A stretch of 64,000 nucleotides of DNA, from the NCBI GenBank assembly GCA_015259125.1, contig JABZGR010000006.1, positions 36,604-100,603 on the forward strand, written 5' to 3'. Shown in pieces: positions 36,933 to 46,158 of this stretch (position 1 is its first letter; every line of letters begins with the position of its first letter). The position numbers and the translations under genes are program-made. The notes beneath the pieces are model-generated. The model worked only from the letters and a program-made list of their open reading frames with translations. It made no database searches and was not told where the DNA came from. Source of the DNA: Alloprevotella tannerae (GTDB taxonomy: Bacteria > Bacteroidota > Bacteroidia > Bacteroidales > Bacteroidaceae).

Positions 36933-37619
36933 ATGAAAAAGATTATAGTGGCTATCGACGGCTATTCTTCGTGTGGAAAGAGCACAATGGCTAAATCCTT
37001 AGCCCGACGTGTGGGTTACATCTACGTAGATACGGGTGCGATGTATCGCGCTGTGACGCTCTTCGCCTTGCGTCAAGGACTTTTCAGCGACAAGTCGATA
37101 GATGCAGAAGGCCTGCAAGCTATGCTGCCGGAAGTCAGCATCTCGTTTCGCCTCGATCCGGCCACGCAGCAGCCGCATACACTCCTCAACGGCGCCGATG
37201 TCGAAGAGGAGATCCGCACGATGGAAGTTTCCTCGCGCGTCAGCCAAGTGGCCGCACTACCGTTTGTTCGCAAAGCGCTCGTGGCTTTGCAGCAAGCGAT
37301 GGGTGCCGAAAAAGGAATCGTAATGGACGGGCGCGACATCGGCACAGCTGTATTTCCACAAGCCGAACTAAAGATTTTTGTCACGGCATCGCCTGAAGTG
37401 CGTGCTCGCCGGCGCTACGATGAAATGCGAAACAAGGGTTTAGCGGCCAATTATGACGAGATTCTCAAAAACGTATCTGAAAGAGATTATATCGATACGC
37501 ACCGCGAAGTCGACCCGCTACGAAAAGCGCCCGACGCGTTCGAACTTGACAACGGGCAACTCTCCATTGCGGAGCAAGATGCTTGGTTGATGGAGCGGTT
37601 TGAGCAGGCTACACGCTAA
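36933..37619 (+). CDS. cmk: Cytidylate kinase
   Basis: A 228-residue nucleotide kinase with P-loop GYSSCGKST at residues about 8-16 and the following [15 protein letters not shown] typical of Cmk; [12 protein letters not shown] and RARRRYDEM are the substrate and lid regions. It phosphorylates CMP and dCMP. It is the middle gene of tonB-cmk-ispH, with 14-bp gaps on both sides. I recall cmk and ispH lying near porQ in other Porphyromonas-type genomes. Confidence 0.93.
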   Translation: MKKIIVAIDGYSSCGKSTMAKSLARRVGYIYVDTGAMYRAVTLFALRQGLFSDKSIDAEGLQAMLPEVSISFRLDPATQQPHTLLNGADVEEEIRTMEVSSRVSQVAALPFVRKALVALQQAMGAEKGIVMDGRDIGTAVFPQAELKIFVTASPEVRARRRYDEMRNKGLAANYDEILKNVSERDYIDTHREVDPLRKAPDAFELDNGQLSIAEQDAWLMERFEQATR

Positions 37620-37633
37620 GAAAGACTACTTTT

Positions 37634-38485
37634 ATGAAGATAGAAATAGATATTCGATCGGGCTTCTGCCACGGCGTGACCACGGCCATCAAGAAGGCTG
37701 AAAGCGAATTGGAAAACGATCCGGCGCTCTTTTGTTTGGGCGACATCGTCCACAATGAAAGAGAGGTGGAGCGCTTGCAAACGCTTGGGATGAAGACGAT
37801 CGACCACGCTTCGTTCGCACAATTGCGCGATGCAAAAGTACTCTTGAGGGCCCACGGCGAGCCGCCGGAGACCTACAGGCAGGCGGCAGCCAATGGGGTC
37901 AAGCTTGTCGACGCGACGTGCCCCGTTGTCTTACAGTTGCAAAAACGCGTGAAAGCGATCGACAAGGAATCACCCGATGCGCAACTGGTTATTTATGGCA
38001 AACGTGGCCACGCTGAGGTAATAGGTCTGGTCGGGCAAACGGCCGGGCGCGCCATCGTCATCACAAGCCTTGAAGAGGCTAAACAGTTGGACTTTAAGCG
38101 CGACATTCACCTCTTTTCGCAAACGACCATGTCACTGGATGGTTTCCACGAAGTGATTGATTACATACAGCAACACATAGAAGCACCGGCTCAATTTCAA
38201 TTTGTCGACACGATTTGTCGCCAAGTGGCCAATCGCCTACCCAACATTCGCACGTTTGCAGCGCGCCACGACGTGATCATCTTCGTAAGCGGGCAGAAAA
38301 GCTCCAACGGGCGAATGCTCTACGAGGCTTCTCGGCAAGTTAATCCCCGCACATACATGGTCGACACGCCCGCTGCGATCCAAGCAGATTGGTTTCAGGG
38401 AGCAGAAAGTGTAGGTATCTGCGGCGCAACGTCTACCCCGAAATGGCTGATGGAGGCATGTCGCGACGCGATTCGCCAACTCTGA
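37634..38485 (+). CDS. ispH: 4-hydroxy-3-methylbut-2-enyl diphosphate reductase
   Basis: A 283-residue [4Fe-4S] enzyme, last step of the MEP isoprenoid pathway, making isopentenyl and dimethylallyl diphosphate. The three cluster cysteines are visible in SGFCHGVTTAI, DATCPVV and VDTICRQVANR. It supplies the prenyl synthase encoded just across on the opposite strand. A terminator follows at 38566. Confidence 0.93.
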   Translation: MKIEIDIRSGFCHGVTTAIKKAESELENDPALFCLGDIVHNEREVERLQTLGMKTIDHASFAQLRDAKVLLRAHGEPPETYRQAAANGVKLVDATCPVVLQLQKRVKAIDKESPDAQLVIYGKRGHAEVIGLVGQTAGRAIVITSLEEAKQLDFKRDIHLFSQTTMSLDGFHEVIDYIQQHIEAPAQFQFVDTICRQVANRLPNIRTFAARHDVIIFVSGQKSSNGRMLYEASRQVNPRTYMVDTPAAIQADWFQGAESVGICGATSTPKWLMEACRDAIRQL

Positions 38486-38565
38486 GCGCCCTTCTACCCT
38501 ATGCTGCAGATGCGCCTGCGATGGCGGGCCATTAGTATTAGAAAAATACACATTTAGCATACAAC

Positions 38566-38605
38566 AAGGCTAACGAACTTGCGTGCTCGTTGGCCTTTTC
38601 TTTAT
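38566..38605 (+). terminator. Terminator of the tonB-cmk-ispH operon
   Basis: An 11-bp stem (38566-38576 with 38587-38597, one G-U pair) then TTCTTTATT. Confidence 0.8.
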
Positions 38606-39058
38606 TCGTTTCTATCTATATACCAAGTCTTTATCATTCTCTTTCTTGCTGTATTGAGCAAAGCAAAAAGCGGCATCTGCAGGTGGTCTTTTAGCAGCCT
38701 TCAGTCTCTAAATCATAATTTCATTGTAGGCTTAAAGCGACCAAAAGGCGATTATGCGATTAAGCAACGTGTATTATTTTTCTCTGTGATTACTTATTGA
38801 CTTCACATAAGTTTGGCGGCCAACCGGCTGAATCGGCATATACTGCAAGAGGAGGCAGATTTTATGTCGAAACTTCGTAATAAAGCACAAAAAAAACGTG
38901 CGCTTGGCCTACTTATAAGGGTAAACGCAAAAACATACACCATCTGCAAATTTTAAACATTCGCCATAAAGATTACAGGACACATTAACTAACTCTTTTC
39001 CAATTCATTTTCAAAGCAAGAAGCGTTTTATTTCCTCATTTAATCCTACCCACGTATC
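38606..39058. other. Gene-free gap before array C
   Basis: No gene or RNA recognised; only short open frames without start signals. Together with array C and flanks, the gap between ispH and the subtilase gene is 1,073 bp. Confidence 0.4.
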
Positions 39059-39138
39059 GTTTGCTCCCACCAAACGATAGTATGCTGCCGGCAAACGATG
39101 GTTTGGTCGCGGCAAACGATGGTTTGCTGCCGCCAAAC
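39059..39138. repeat. 80-bp four-unit palindromic array, copy C
   Basis: Units with cores CTCCCAC, CTGCCGG, GTCGCGG and CTGCCGC, linkers GATA, GATG and GATG. The second unit begins GTATG. It lies between converging genes and beyond both terminators (38566 and 39501). It is followed by CATAAA. Confidence 0.92.
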
Positions 39139-39491
39139 CATAAATTAGCAAGAAATGATCAGCGACAAATGGGTGCTCGCAACAGAGCGATGGAGCAAAA
39201 GGAAGGAAGCATTGGCAACGAAGCGTTTAATATTCGTCGTTTCTCTTTATCTTATAAGATGCAGACGAAAACAGACTTGACGCACCAAGCAAGATGAAGA
39301 GAGCAAGAAACAGAAAAACAGCAATTTACAGAAATAAAATTTGCCTAACGGAGTGAAAATATCAACCTGTATGGCCGCCTTCGTGATGCGCCGCTTCCGG
39401 GTAGAGGCATGTAGAAAATTAGGGGTAGTCGGAGTCGGCTTGGGGGAAGATGGCGGGATCGGCTATAAGGACAGTAGCCGGCCGCAACCTG

Positions 39492-39525
39492 CAAAAAAAA
39501 GCCGCCTCGAGGATATCGAGGCGGC
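39492..39525 (-). terminator. Terminator of the subtilase gene
   Basis: A perfect 10-bp GC-rich stem (39501-39510 with 39516-39525) followed on the minus strand by TTTTTTTTG. Confidence 0.9.
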
Positions 39526-39558
39526 ATGATAAATATATTCTAATCCTATGGACGAAGA

Positions 39559-41739
39559 TTAGCGAACAGAAATTTTACGTGTGATGTTGGCGTTTGAAGT
39601 GTTAACACGCAATACGTAAACACCAGCATTCAACTCATTGAGGTTAATCGTCTCTTCCTGACCGCAACGAACGTCATTCAGCGTGCGGCGAAGCACTTGC
39701 TTACCATCGATCGTATATACGGCAATGTTAGCGTAAGTTTCATTGTTGTTGAAGAGCAACTGCCAAGCATCCGGCTGCATAGAGATGGAGATCGGCGTCG
39801 TAGAGTTGGTCGGGATGTCAAGAATACCAACACCGGTCTTGATTTGCAAAGCCTTCTTCAAACCTTTGTAAGCATTGATCTTACCATAACCAAACTTCTT
39901 GTTCCATCCGGGCTTAGCATATCTGTCGTGATTTGCGGTCTCCTTGAAAATTTCTATCATCTGATCGTACGTCAAATCAGGGTTGGCGGACAACCAAAGG
40001 GCTACGACACCCGTAGCTGCAGGAGAAGCCATAGAAGTACCACTCATTTGGCCGTAATAGTACTTGTAGAGGCCTTTTTTCTGAATGTCAACGATGCTGG
40101 CATCAGTCTGAGAGAACGCCTTGTCGTACTTAGAAATCGCAGATTTAATCAAGAAACCGGGCGCAGCAATAGTTGGCTTATCGATCGGGCCGAGCCAAGG
40201 ACCCGGACTTGAGAAGAAAGTGATGTCACCTACATCTTGACCGCCTTGCGAATAAGTCTGGTTGGTGATAGCTGACTTATACTTGTTGGTAGCCGCGAAA
40301 GCAGCAACGCCAAATGCGTGGGGGATGGATGCAGCTCCTTCACCAACCAAATAATCGTGGTCAGGATTGATAAATTCTGCAACTGCTCCGGCCGGGCGCT
40401 TGAATGTTCCGTAGCTGTCGTTCAACCATCCATGAACTACATCACCATTATCACCAACCATTTCCACACCAAACTCAGCACCGGTTGCGCCTAAAAGGCG
40501 CCCCATGCTTTCTACAACCAGGCGGAAATCGAAGTGGTGCTTACCGTTATAGGGGTTTACTTCGTCAGAGAAGACGGCATAGCCTGCATTTTGCATTTGC
40601 TTGAGCTGTGCAGACGTGAGATAAGTCTTCTGTCCCTTTAAGTAGTAGAACGGCTTAAAGGTTATGTGCTTCGTACCATCGGTATTCTGCGCCCAAAGCT
40701 GACCCATAATCTGCGAATATGCACCCATGTTGTTCGTAGGCGTCTTCACGAGAATGCTTTTTGTTTCGCCGTCGCTCGTAAACGTGTGAGTCGCGTGGAT
40801 AGCCAAGTCGCCCTCGTTACCCATTGCGGCACAAACGAAACCTTTTCCTTCCTTCAAAATGTTATTGATAGCCTGGTCGGTCGGCTGCGTACCATCGTGC
40901 GGGCCAAGTTGCGAGCCAAAACTCATATTAATAACATAAGGCATGTTTTTGCTCTTAGCAAATTCCTTAATTTTCTTAACGTCTTCTACCAACTCGCCAT
41001 CCATAAAGCTGGAAGGTATGAGGTAGAGATCAGCCATCGGAGCATTGCCATACAAGCCATTACCTACGTCGGTTCCGGCTGCGATATTCGTCACGTGAGT
41101 TGCGTGACCATTCGCCGCCATTCCGTCGCCGCCTGAAGGAATGGTTTCTGTCGGAACCGTTCCGTTAGGATTTGAGTAGTAATTTGTACGATTCCACAAC
41201 TGCTTAACACGAGTTTTACCTTCCGCATCACTGAATGCGATATGCTTATACTCAAAGCCTTGGTCGATAACTGCGACTAAAACGTTGGCACCTTTGAAGG
41301 GCGTCTCCAAATCTATGCCTTGGTGAACACTATCTACACCCGTAACCTTACGAGTGTTGTCCATTGTGGGCTTAAAAACGCGTGTCGGGTTGATGTAAAG
41401 CACATTTTCGTCTGCTGCCAACTGAGTTAAGTAAGCGGCAGGCACACTTGCCGTCAACAGCGTATTGCTAATCACGGTAGAAACATAGCCTTCAGCTTCA
41501 ATCTTGTCTGCTACGCTCTTCGCATCTGAAGCACTGATGATCACAGCTACGGGAGATTCGCCCGTTTGCTTTGTAAGAATGTGCTTACCTTCTTTATTTA
41601 CCACGACGGTAGTGCCATTAGAAACAAGCTGCTCCAATACACCACTCATTTTCTTACCAGTATTGAATTTGGGCACTTGAGCTTGCGCTGCTGCTGCAAA
41701 CAAAAGAAAGGCCCCGGTAAGGAGATAATTAGCTTTCAT
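39559..41739 (-). CDS. T9SS-exported subtilisin-like serine protease (S8)
   Basis: A 726-residue protein. Start chosen at MKANYLLTGAFLLFAAAAQA, a signal peptide; the longer frame would run across the -7 box. The catalytic triad is intact: Asp in VLVAVIDQGFEY (about 158), His in GHATHVTNIAAG (about 213) and Ser in GTSMASPAATG (about 568). A propeptide-like region lies before residue 140. The C-terminal 75 residues form a T9SS sorting domain (IAVYTIDGKQVLRRTL, ELNAGVYVLRV, ending TRKISVR). It is likely a secreted or surface protease. It stands alone with its own terminator and -7 box. Confidence 0.9.
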   Translation of the reverse strand: MKANYLLTGAFLLFAAAAQAQVPKFNTGKKMSGVLEQLVSNGTTVVVNKEGKHILTKQTGESPVAVIISASDAKSVADKIEAEGYVSTVISNTLLTASVPAAYLTQLAADENVLYINPTRVFKPTMDNTRKVTGVDSVHQGIDLETPFKGANVLVAVIDQGFEYKHIAFSDAEGKTRVKQLWNRTNYYSNPNGTVPTETIPSGGDGMAANGHATHVTNIAAGTDVGNGLYGNAPMADLYLIPSSFMDGELVEDVKKIKEFAKSKNMPYVINMSFGSQLGPHDGTQPTDQAINNILKEGKGFVCAAMGNEGDLAIHATHTFTSDGETKSILVKTPTNNMGAYSQIMGQLWAQNTDGTKHITFKPFYYLKGQKTYLTSAQLKQMQNAGYAVFSDEVNPYNGKHHFDFRLVVESMGRLLGATGAEFGVEMVGDNGDVVHGWLNDSYGTFKRPAGAVAEFINPDHDYLVGEGAASIPHAFGVAAFAATNKYKSAITNQTYSQGGQDVGDITFFSSPGPWLGPIDKPTIAAPGFLIKSAISKYDKAFSQTDASIVDIQKKGLYKYYYGQMSGTSMASPAATGVVALWLSANPDLTYDQMIEIFKETANHDRYAKPGWNKKFGYGKINAYKGLKKALQIKTGVGILDIPTNSTTPISISMQPDAWQLLFNNNETYANIAVYTIDGKQVLRRTLNDVRCGQEETINLNELNAGVYVLRVNTSNANITRKISVR

Positions 41740-41766
41740 TTTTTCTTTTTGGATTATAAATGGGTA

Positions 41767-41774
41767 CAAAGATA
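41767..41774 (-). promoter_or_regulatory. -7 element of the subtilase gene
   Basis: TATCTTTG on the minus strand, 28 bp before the ATG at 41739. The nearest TTG upstream is 24 nt away, longer than usual. Confidence 0.5.
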
Positions 41775-41886
41775 GAAAAACTTTTCTTGAATGACCCACA
41801 AGAATGTGACAATAATATTCGAGAATACGTGTTTTTTTCGTCTATTTCCGCCTCGAAGCGATGAGATTTAAGTTTTGCCTACTTAT

Positions 41887-41934
41887 GATAAGCCTGCGCG
41901 GCCGGCCGGCTTGCCGGCCGCCGGCGTGGGCTTG
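41887..41934 (-). terminator. Very GC-rich nested palindrome after cysteine desulfidase gene
   Basis: CGGCCGGC (41903-41910) and GCCGGCCG (41913-41920) form a perfect stem, inside a wider pairing of AAGCC/GGCTT at the edges. It is 5 bp past the stop at 41939. There is no strong T-run on the minus strand, so termination is only probable. Confidence 0.45.
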
Positions 41935-41938
41935 TTAT

Positions 41939-43231
41939 TTACGACTTACTAGTCATTATATCTAGCACGCAGCGGTCTGTTTCGTTCATTGAGCCCGATC
42001 CGATGGAGACGAGATTCAGGATACTCTTCTCCACATCTTTGTCGATGATTCCTTCGGCTGAGGTTACGAATTCTTCCTGCATTGCCATCATCGCCGACAA
42101 TACGGCTGTGCTGACGCCGGTCGTGAGTTTAAGTGCGCAACTTGGTTTTGCGCCATCGCAAATCATACCTGTAAGGTTCGCAATCATATTTTGGATGGCA
42201 TAAGTCATATGTCTGTATTCACCACCCATTAAATATGTAATACCGCAGCTTGATCCCGTGGCAGCCACAACGCATCCGCAGAGCGCTGAAAGCGCACCCA
42301 GACGCATCTTTATATAGATTGCCGTAAGATGAGAAAGCGTTAAGGCGCGTGTCAACTCTTCGTTCGTATTATGGTTTTCCCGTGCGAAGACAACTACGGG
42401 GTTAGTTGCACAGATTCCCTGGTTACCACTGCCCGAGTTGCTCATAACAGGAATCATCGCGCCCGCCATTCTCGCATCGCAAGCACAAGTTGTGCTCGAA
42501 AGGATATGCGAAAAGATGCTATCCCCCATTATTCCCCGGCCCATCGGGCGCGAAAGAATTTTGCCGAGCTTGTGTCCATAGTTGCCCTCCAAAGACTTTT
42601 GGGCTGCCTGAAGGTTCATTTTACCCGCCTCGTTGATGAATTCGAGTTCTTCTATCGGAGTTGTCGTGGCAAATTCGTGGATTTTGCGCAGCGTAAGTTC
42701 GGGCGTATCATCGTCGTCGGCTTTTGCTTCCACAGCACCCAACTGCTTTTCAAGCAAGACCTCCTCCCCTTTTTTCTCCAAGATGAAGTTAGTGTGTTGG
42801 CGCGCGATGGCTGCCGTCCCGCTGTGTTCACCGGCGATGGCCTTTACTTCGACAAAAAGTTTGTCGGGCGCATCTTCAGCCAAGGAGATTTGGATATGCC
42901 CCGCCTCATCATAAGCCTTTCCTTCTGCCACCGCTTCCGGCGTGCAGTCTTTCAAAACCTCGAGTCCGTAGCTCGACTTTCCGATAAGAGCACCTAAGGC
43001 TATGGCTATCGGCAGTCCGACCATTCCCGTCCCGGGTATACCTACGCCCATCGCGTTTTTCAGAATATTGGCACTAAGCCTTACCTCTACGCACTCCGGT
43101 CTTTGCCCCAGCAGCTCTGTGGCCTTAGCCGTGGCCAGCGCCACGCAGACCGGCTCCGTACAGCCTATGGCCGGAACTACTCCTTTTTTAATTATGCGAA
43201 TAATCGCTTCGCGTTCTTCTTTATTGATCAT
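41939..43231 (-). CDS. L-cysteine desulfidase family protein (UPF0597)
   Basis: A 430-residue protein; start at the ATG of MINKEEREAIIRIIKKG rather than a TTG five codons up. The family signatures are clear: VPAIGCTEPVCVALA, LSANILKNAMGVGIPG, SSTTCACDARMAGAMIPVMS and NSGSGNQG, and GSSCGITYLMGG. The cysteines are expected to hold an iron-sulfur cluster. Relatives (CyuA) split cysteine into pyruvate, ammonia and sulfide. It follows a one-domain AraC regulator by 70 bp on the same strand, which may control it. This suits an anaerobe that ferments amino acids. Confidence 0.9.
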   Translation of the reverse strand: MINKEEREAIIRIIKKGVVPAIGCTEPVCVALATAKATELLGQRPECVEVRLSANILKNAMGVGIPGTGMVGLPIAIALGALIGKSSYGLEVLKDCTPEAVAEGKAYDEAGHIQISLAEDAPDKLFVEVKAIAGEHSGTAAIARQHTNFILEKKGEEVLLEKQLGAVEAKADDDDTPELTLRKIHEFATTTPIEELEFINEAGKMNLQAAQKSLEGNYGHKLGKILSRPMGRGIMGDSIFSHILSSTTCACDARMAGAMIPVMSNSGSGNQGICATNPVVVFARENHNTNEELTRALTLSHLTAIYIKMRLGALSALCGCVVAATGSSCGITYLMGGEYRHMTYAIQNMIANLTGMICDGAKPSCALKLTTGVSTAVLSAMMAMQEEFVTSAEGIIDKDVEKSILNLVSIGSGSMNETDRCVLDIMTSKS

Positions 43232-43301
43232 AAATGGTTTTAACAAGTTGCTTTGTTGTAGGCCCTGCAGTGCGATTATCGCCGCTCGACTTTGATTGAG
43301 A

Positions 43302-43733
43302 TCAAACTTTCTCTTCCTCCCATTGTTCGACGTCTTCGTCCATTCTGTATTGCTTGGGCGTCACTTCCCGCTCGCGATGGAAAGCCAGATAAAAGGCTTG
43401 GCGCGAGGAGAAGCCGCACATCAGGCCGATTTCCTCAATTGTATATTCACTATATCTTGGGCTGCGTAGCATTCGGCAAGCATCGCGCAGGCGATAGCCG
43501 TTTACCAGTGCATTGTAGTTATCTCCCGTGTGCAGCCCTACGACCACAGAGATGTAGCGCGGATTCGTGTGCAAATCAATCGCCAGTTTCTTCGCAGAAT
43601 AATTCGGATCCAAATAGCGTTTTTCGACGCCTAATTTTTCAACGATTTGGACAAAAAGCTTGTCAGATAATTCGTCACGTATCCTTGCGTAGGAAGCTCT
43701 CTCTTTCGACTTTGAAGTATTTGAATCCTTCAT
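43302..43733 (-). CDS. AraC-type regulator, DNA-binding domain only
   Basis: A 143-residue protein. Residues about 45-130 contain the two helix-turn-helix units: SAKKLAIDLHTNPRYISVVV and TIEEIGLMCGFSSRQAFYLA, ending with FHREREVTPKQYR. There is no effector-binding domain: the N-terminal 40 residues are a charged helix. It probably acts with a partner or binds constitutively. The promoter (TTG at 43792-43794, 20 nt, TATCTTTG at 43764-43771, minus strand) is consensus. It likely forms an operon with the desulfidase. Confidence 0.85.
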   Translation of the reverse strand: MKDSNTSKSKERASYARIRDELSDKLFVQIVEKLGVEKRYLDPNYSAKKLAIDLHTNPRYISVVVGLHTGDNYNALVNGYRLRDACRMLRSPRYSEYTIEEIGLMCGFSSRQAFYLAFHREREVTPKQYRMDEDVEQWEEEKV

Positions 43734-43763
43734 GATATTACTATTGTGTAAGTTGGATTAGCG

Positions 43764-43794
43764 CAAAGATATAGCTTCTCTTTTTTTTTCGCAA
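43764..43794 (-). promoter_or_regulatory. Consensus promoter of the araC-type/desulfidase operon
   Basis: On the minus strand TTG (complement of 43792-43794), 20-nt spacer, TATCTTTG (complement of 43764-43771). It lies 31 bp upstream of the ATG at 43733. Confidence 0.75.
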
Positions 43795-44174
43795 GTAGTT
43801 CTGTAAATATTTTCTCCCAAACGCTTTGAATGCGCTTTTGTTTAGTAGTCTTTTCACTCTGAGCTTACAAAATATAAAGAATGCTAAAGCCGCACAGCAC
43901 CATTTGCGCATCTTATTTTGGGAAAACCTTATGTAAAGATTCGACGTCCTCGGTATGTAGGAATAAAGATCAGGCTACAAACTGAGCGAGTGATGATTGA
44001 AGGCAAAAGTGCACGAAAAATTATGACAGAAGATCCAAAACCGACTGAGCATATTGCATTCAGGCTTAGCTCGCAGCAAACTCAGGTAAAGGCTCTCGCC
44101 AATTATGAATCGCAAAACTGAAAACAGCAGGCAAAAAGAAGCGTTTTTGAAACTCCAAAGTCGATTTGATGATT
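43795..44174. other. Gene-free gap before array D
   Basis: No gene recognised. A short plus-strand open frame near 43918 begins with TTG, has no motif and shows no coding signs. Confidence 0.35.
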
Positions 44175-44254
44175 GTTTGGCCCCACCAAACCATCGTTTG
44201 GTCCCGGCAAACCATCGTTTGGCGCTAGCAAACTATCGTTTGCTGCCGGCAAAC
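44175..44254. repeat. 80-bp four-unit palindromic array, copy D
   Basis: Units with cores GCCCCAC, GTCCCGG, GCGCTAG and CTGCCGG, linkers CATC, CATC and TATC. All arms are perfect. On the minus strand it lies beyond the hmu-operon terminator (44408-44444). Confidence 0.92.
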
Positions 44255-44407
44255 AATGGACGACAAAGGATCGATGCATCAGGCAATCAGTAGGACGCCC
44301 TTATTTATTACACTTAAAACAACAAACAATCAAATACTTATAAGACGATCGGAAGCATTAAAGCGCGGCGCGGCAGACCGGCGCGAACGAAAAAAGTGCC
44401 AACAAAC

Positions 44408-44444
44408 AACGAGGGAGAAGCAAACGCATCGCTTCCCCCTCGTT
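44408..44444 (-). terminator. Terminator of the hmu operon
   Basis: A 14-bp stem (44408-44421 with 44431-44444, one wobble on the minus strand) followed by GTTTGTTG, 58 bp past the stop of the last hmu gene. Confidence 0.75.
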
Positions 44445-44501
44445 ACCTAACCTCAACAAATAATGGCCGCTCATCAATGGGACATAAGGAACCGACAAAG
44501 C

Positions 44502-44834
44502 CTATTCAGGCACATAAATTACCTCTCCATTCTCCAACTGATAAGCCACGCCCACTTTCTTTCCTCGCGCTCCGTCTTTGTTCGTCTGATCCTGCGAAGG
44601 CGTATAGCGCTCTATCTTATCGCCTTTCTTGGTTATGATTTCCATATTATCCTTGCCCGGATTTTTTACCATAGTATAGTCGGACTGACTAAAGACTTCG
44701 GTCATATTAAATCGCGTGACAAGGGCTACCATCAGGGCCACGGCGAACACCATGGCAACGTCGAAGAGATTGCCGACAACGTTCATCGGGTTAATCTCTT
44801 CCTCCGTATCCATTAATCTTCTTCGGCGTCTCAT
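44502..44834 (-). CDS. hmuV: HmuV-like DUF2149 membrane protein
   Basis: A 110-residue protein. Start chosen at MRRRRRLMDTEEEINPMNVV, whose ATG overlaps the hmuU stop (ATGA, 44831-44834); a longer frame extends into hmuU. One membrane helix (VAMVFAVALMVALVTRF) is followed by a periplasmic region, the ExbD/TolR-like plan of DUF2149. In the P. gingivalis hmuYRSTUV operon the last gene is of this type. With HmuU it probably forms a proton-driven motor serving HmuS or the receptor. Confidence 0.85.
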   Translation of the reverse strand: MRRRRRLMDTEEEINPMNVVGNLFDVAMVFAVALMVALVTRFNMTEVFSQSDYTMVKNPGKDNMEIITKKGDKIERYTPSQDQTNKDGARGKKVGVAYQLENGEVIYVPE

Positions 44835-45430
44835 TTTGCAGACTTTTGATGAATGAGATCGGCGACATATTCGAGTCGGGTCAAGTCGTACAGAAACCAT
44901 CTCCGCTTTGCCTGTTGCGTAATGACGCCGATGGCGGCGGCAAACAGGCCGACGACGGTCGTGGCAAAGGCCACCTGCATATTATAAGCCATTGAGGCGA
45001 TGTCGCCCTTGGACAAGCCGACCAAAGCCGGCCCCATCGGAATGAGCGTGCCCATCAAACCGAGCATAGGGCCCATCTTAGCCAGCGTCTTAGGCGCATT
45101 GAGTTCCTTCTCCATGAGCAGTTCGTAGTCGGAAATCAGCCGCTGCACTTCGGCAGGCTGATCGCGATGCTCCAAGATGGCCAAGAGGGAGCAGATGACC
45201 GGAGCGGTAGAATTGTGTGGAAGCTTTTCGGCTACGGCATCCAAGCCCTCCGGCGTTAAATCTTTCAGGGCAGCATTGACCGTGGCCTGCGCTTTGCGCA
45301 CACTCAAGTATTGACCGAAAAAGCTCCCGATGAGCAGGAGTGCTCGCCCAAACAAAAGAATGAGTAAGACGATAACCGGAATAAGCAGACCGGTGGAAAT
45401 CCAAAAAAGTATGTCTGAAATGTAATTCAT
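44831..45430 (-). CDS. hmuU: HmuU-like MotA/TolQ/ExbB proton channel subunit
   Basis: A 199-residue protein with three hydrophobic helices: near residues 8-30 (LLIPVIVLLILLFG), about 118-140 (LGLMGTLIPMGPAL) and about 150-172 (VAFATTVVGLFAAAIGVI). The last two with their polar Thr residues are the TolQ/ExbB ion-path signature. It pairs with the DUF2149 protein that overlaps its stop codon by 4 bp. HmuT lies 8 bp upstream. Confidence 0.88.
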   Translation of the reverse strand: MNYISDILFWISTGLLIPVIVLLILLFGRALLLIGSFFGQYLSVRKAQATVNAALKDLTPEGLDAVAEKLPHNSTAPVICSLLAILEHRDQPAEVQRLISDYELLMEKELNAPKTLAKMGPMLGLMGTLIPMGPALVGLSKGDIASMAYNMQVAFATTVVGLFAAAIGVITQQAKRRWFLYDLTRLEYVADLIHQKSAK

Positions 45431-45438
45431 ATAACGAG

Positions 45439-46146
45439 TTATTTTCGAGTAAATTTATTATGATCATATTTAATCTTAAATCGGCGCAACAAGCATCCGA
45501 CTACGGCGCCTCCGGCAGCGATTGAGAGAACGAGCAGCGAAGCTCGCCAATCGACATTGTTGGTCGAGTCGGTACCGGTGGCGCCATTGACCGTTACGAT
45601 TACACCGATAAGCGCCACTAAGACGTTGGCCAGGAAGAGCAATTCCAATCGCGTGTCGCGATCAATCGGCATGCGTCGCAAGCCAAAGGATGCTGCGATA
45701 AGCAACATCAGCAGCGTGCCGCTCACCCCCGCAGCAACGAGCGTGAAGTCGACACCGGGAAAGGCAAAAATGCAAGCCGTGAGCAGACTAAACGCGGCGG
45801 GGAAGATAAAAAAGCCGGGATAGAAACGCAGAAAAACATCTAAATAACGTTGCCATCGGCTGTCGCGAGCACGCGAACTGTCTCTCCGGGCGATGCGCAA
45901 GCAGAAAGCTGCCTGAATCAAGACGTCGAGACTCAAGACTACAGCCAGATCGCGCATCAGCGTGGGTGTGGCCAACCAAGCAGCGATCTGGGTGCTCGAT
46001 TGCTCGATGGCGTAAGGCCACATTGCGTAAGTAAAACTACAAACTGCAACCGTCGTAAAGAGCATAGCACGCACGGAAACGAAGGTTTGCTTCAATACGA
46101 AATTGAAGCAAACCAATAGTAGCAATAAGATGAACAATTGTTCCAT
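45439..46146 (-). CDS. hmuT: HmuT-like polytopic membrane protein
   Basis: A 235-residue protein with about six hydrophobic helices (starting MEQLFILLLLLVCFNFVL) and a basic C-terminus (RRFKIKYDHNKFTRK). No catalytic motif is visible. I assign it by position: in hmu operons a polytopic protein of unknown function sits between the CobN-like protein and the TolQ-like protein. Gaps to neighbours are 8 and 12 bp. Confidence 0.7.
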   Translation of the reverse strand: MEQLFILLLLLVCFNFVLKQTFVSVRAMLFTTVAVCSFTYAMWPYAIEQSSTQIAAWLATPTLMRDLAVVLSLDVLIQAAFCLRIARRDSSRARDSRWQRYLDVFLRFYPGFFIFPAAFSLLTACIFAFPGVDFTLVAAGVSGTLLMLLIAASFGLRRMPIDRDTRLELLFLANVLVALIGVIVTVNGATGTDSTNNVDWRASLLVLSIAAGGAVVGCLLRRFKIKYDHNKFTRK

Positions 46147-46158
46147 CGTAGCAAGCGT

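Noticed and set aside
38579..38800. 73-residue open frame after ispH
   Set aside because: It begins inside the terminator hairpin and has no recognisable feature.
43232..43246. TTG start five codons upstream for the cysteine desulfidase
   Set aside because: The ATG at 43231 gives the usual N-terminus; the TTG adds only LLKPF.
43918..44121. 67-residue plus-strand open frame near array D
   Set aside because: TTG start, no motif, no neighbour link; likely chance.
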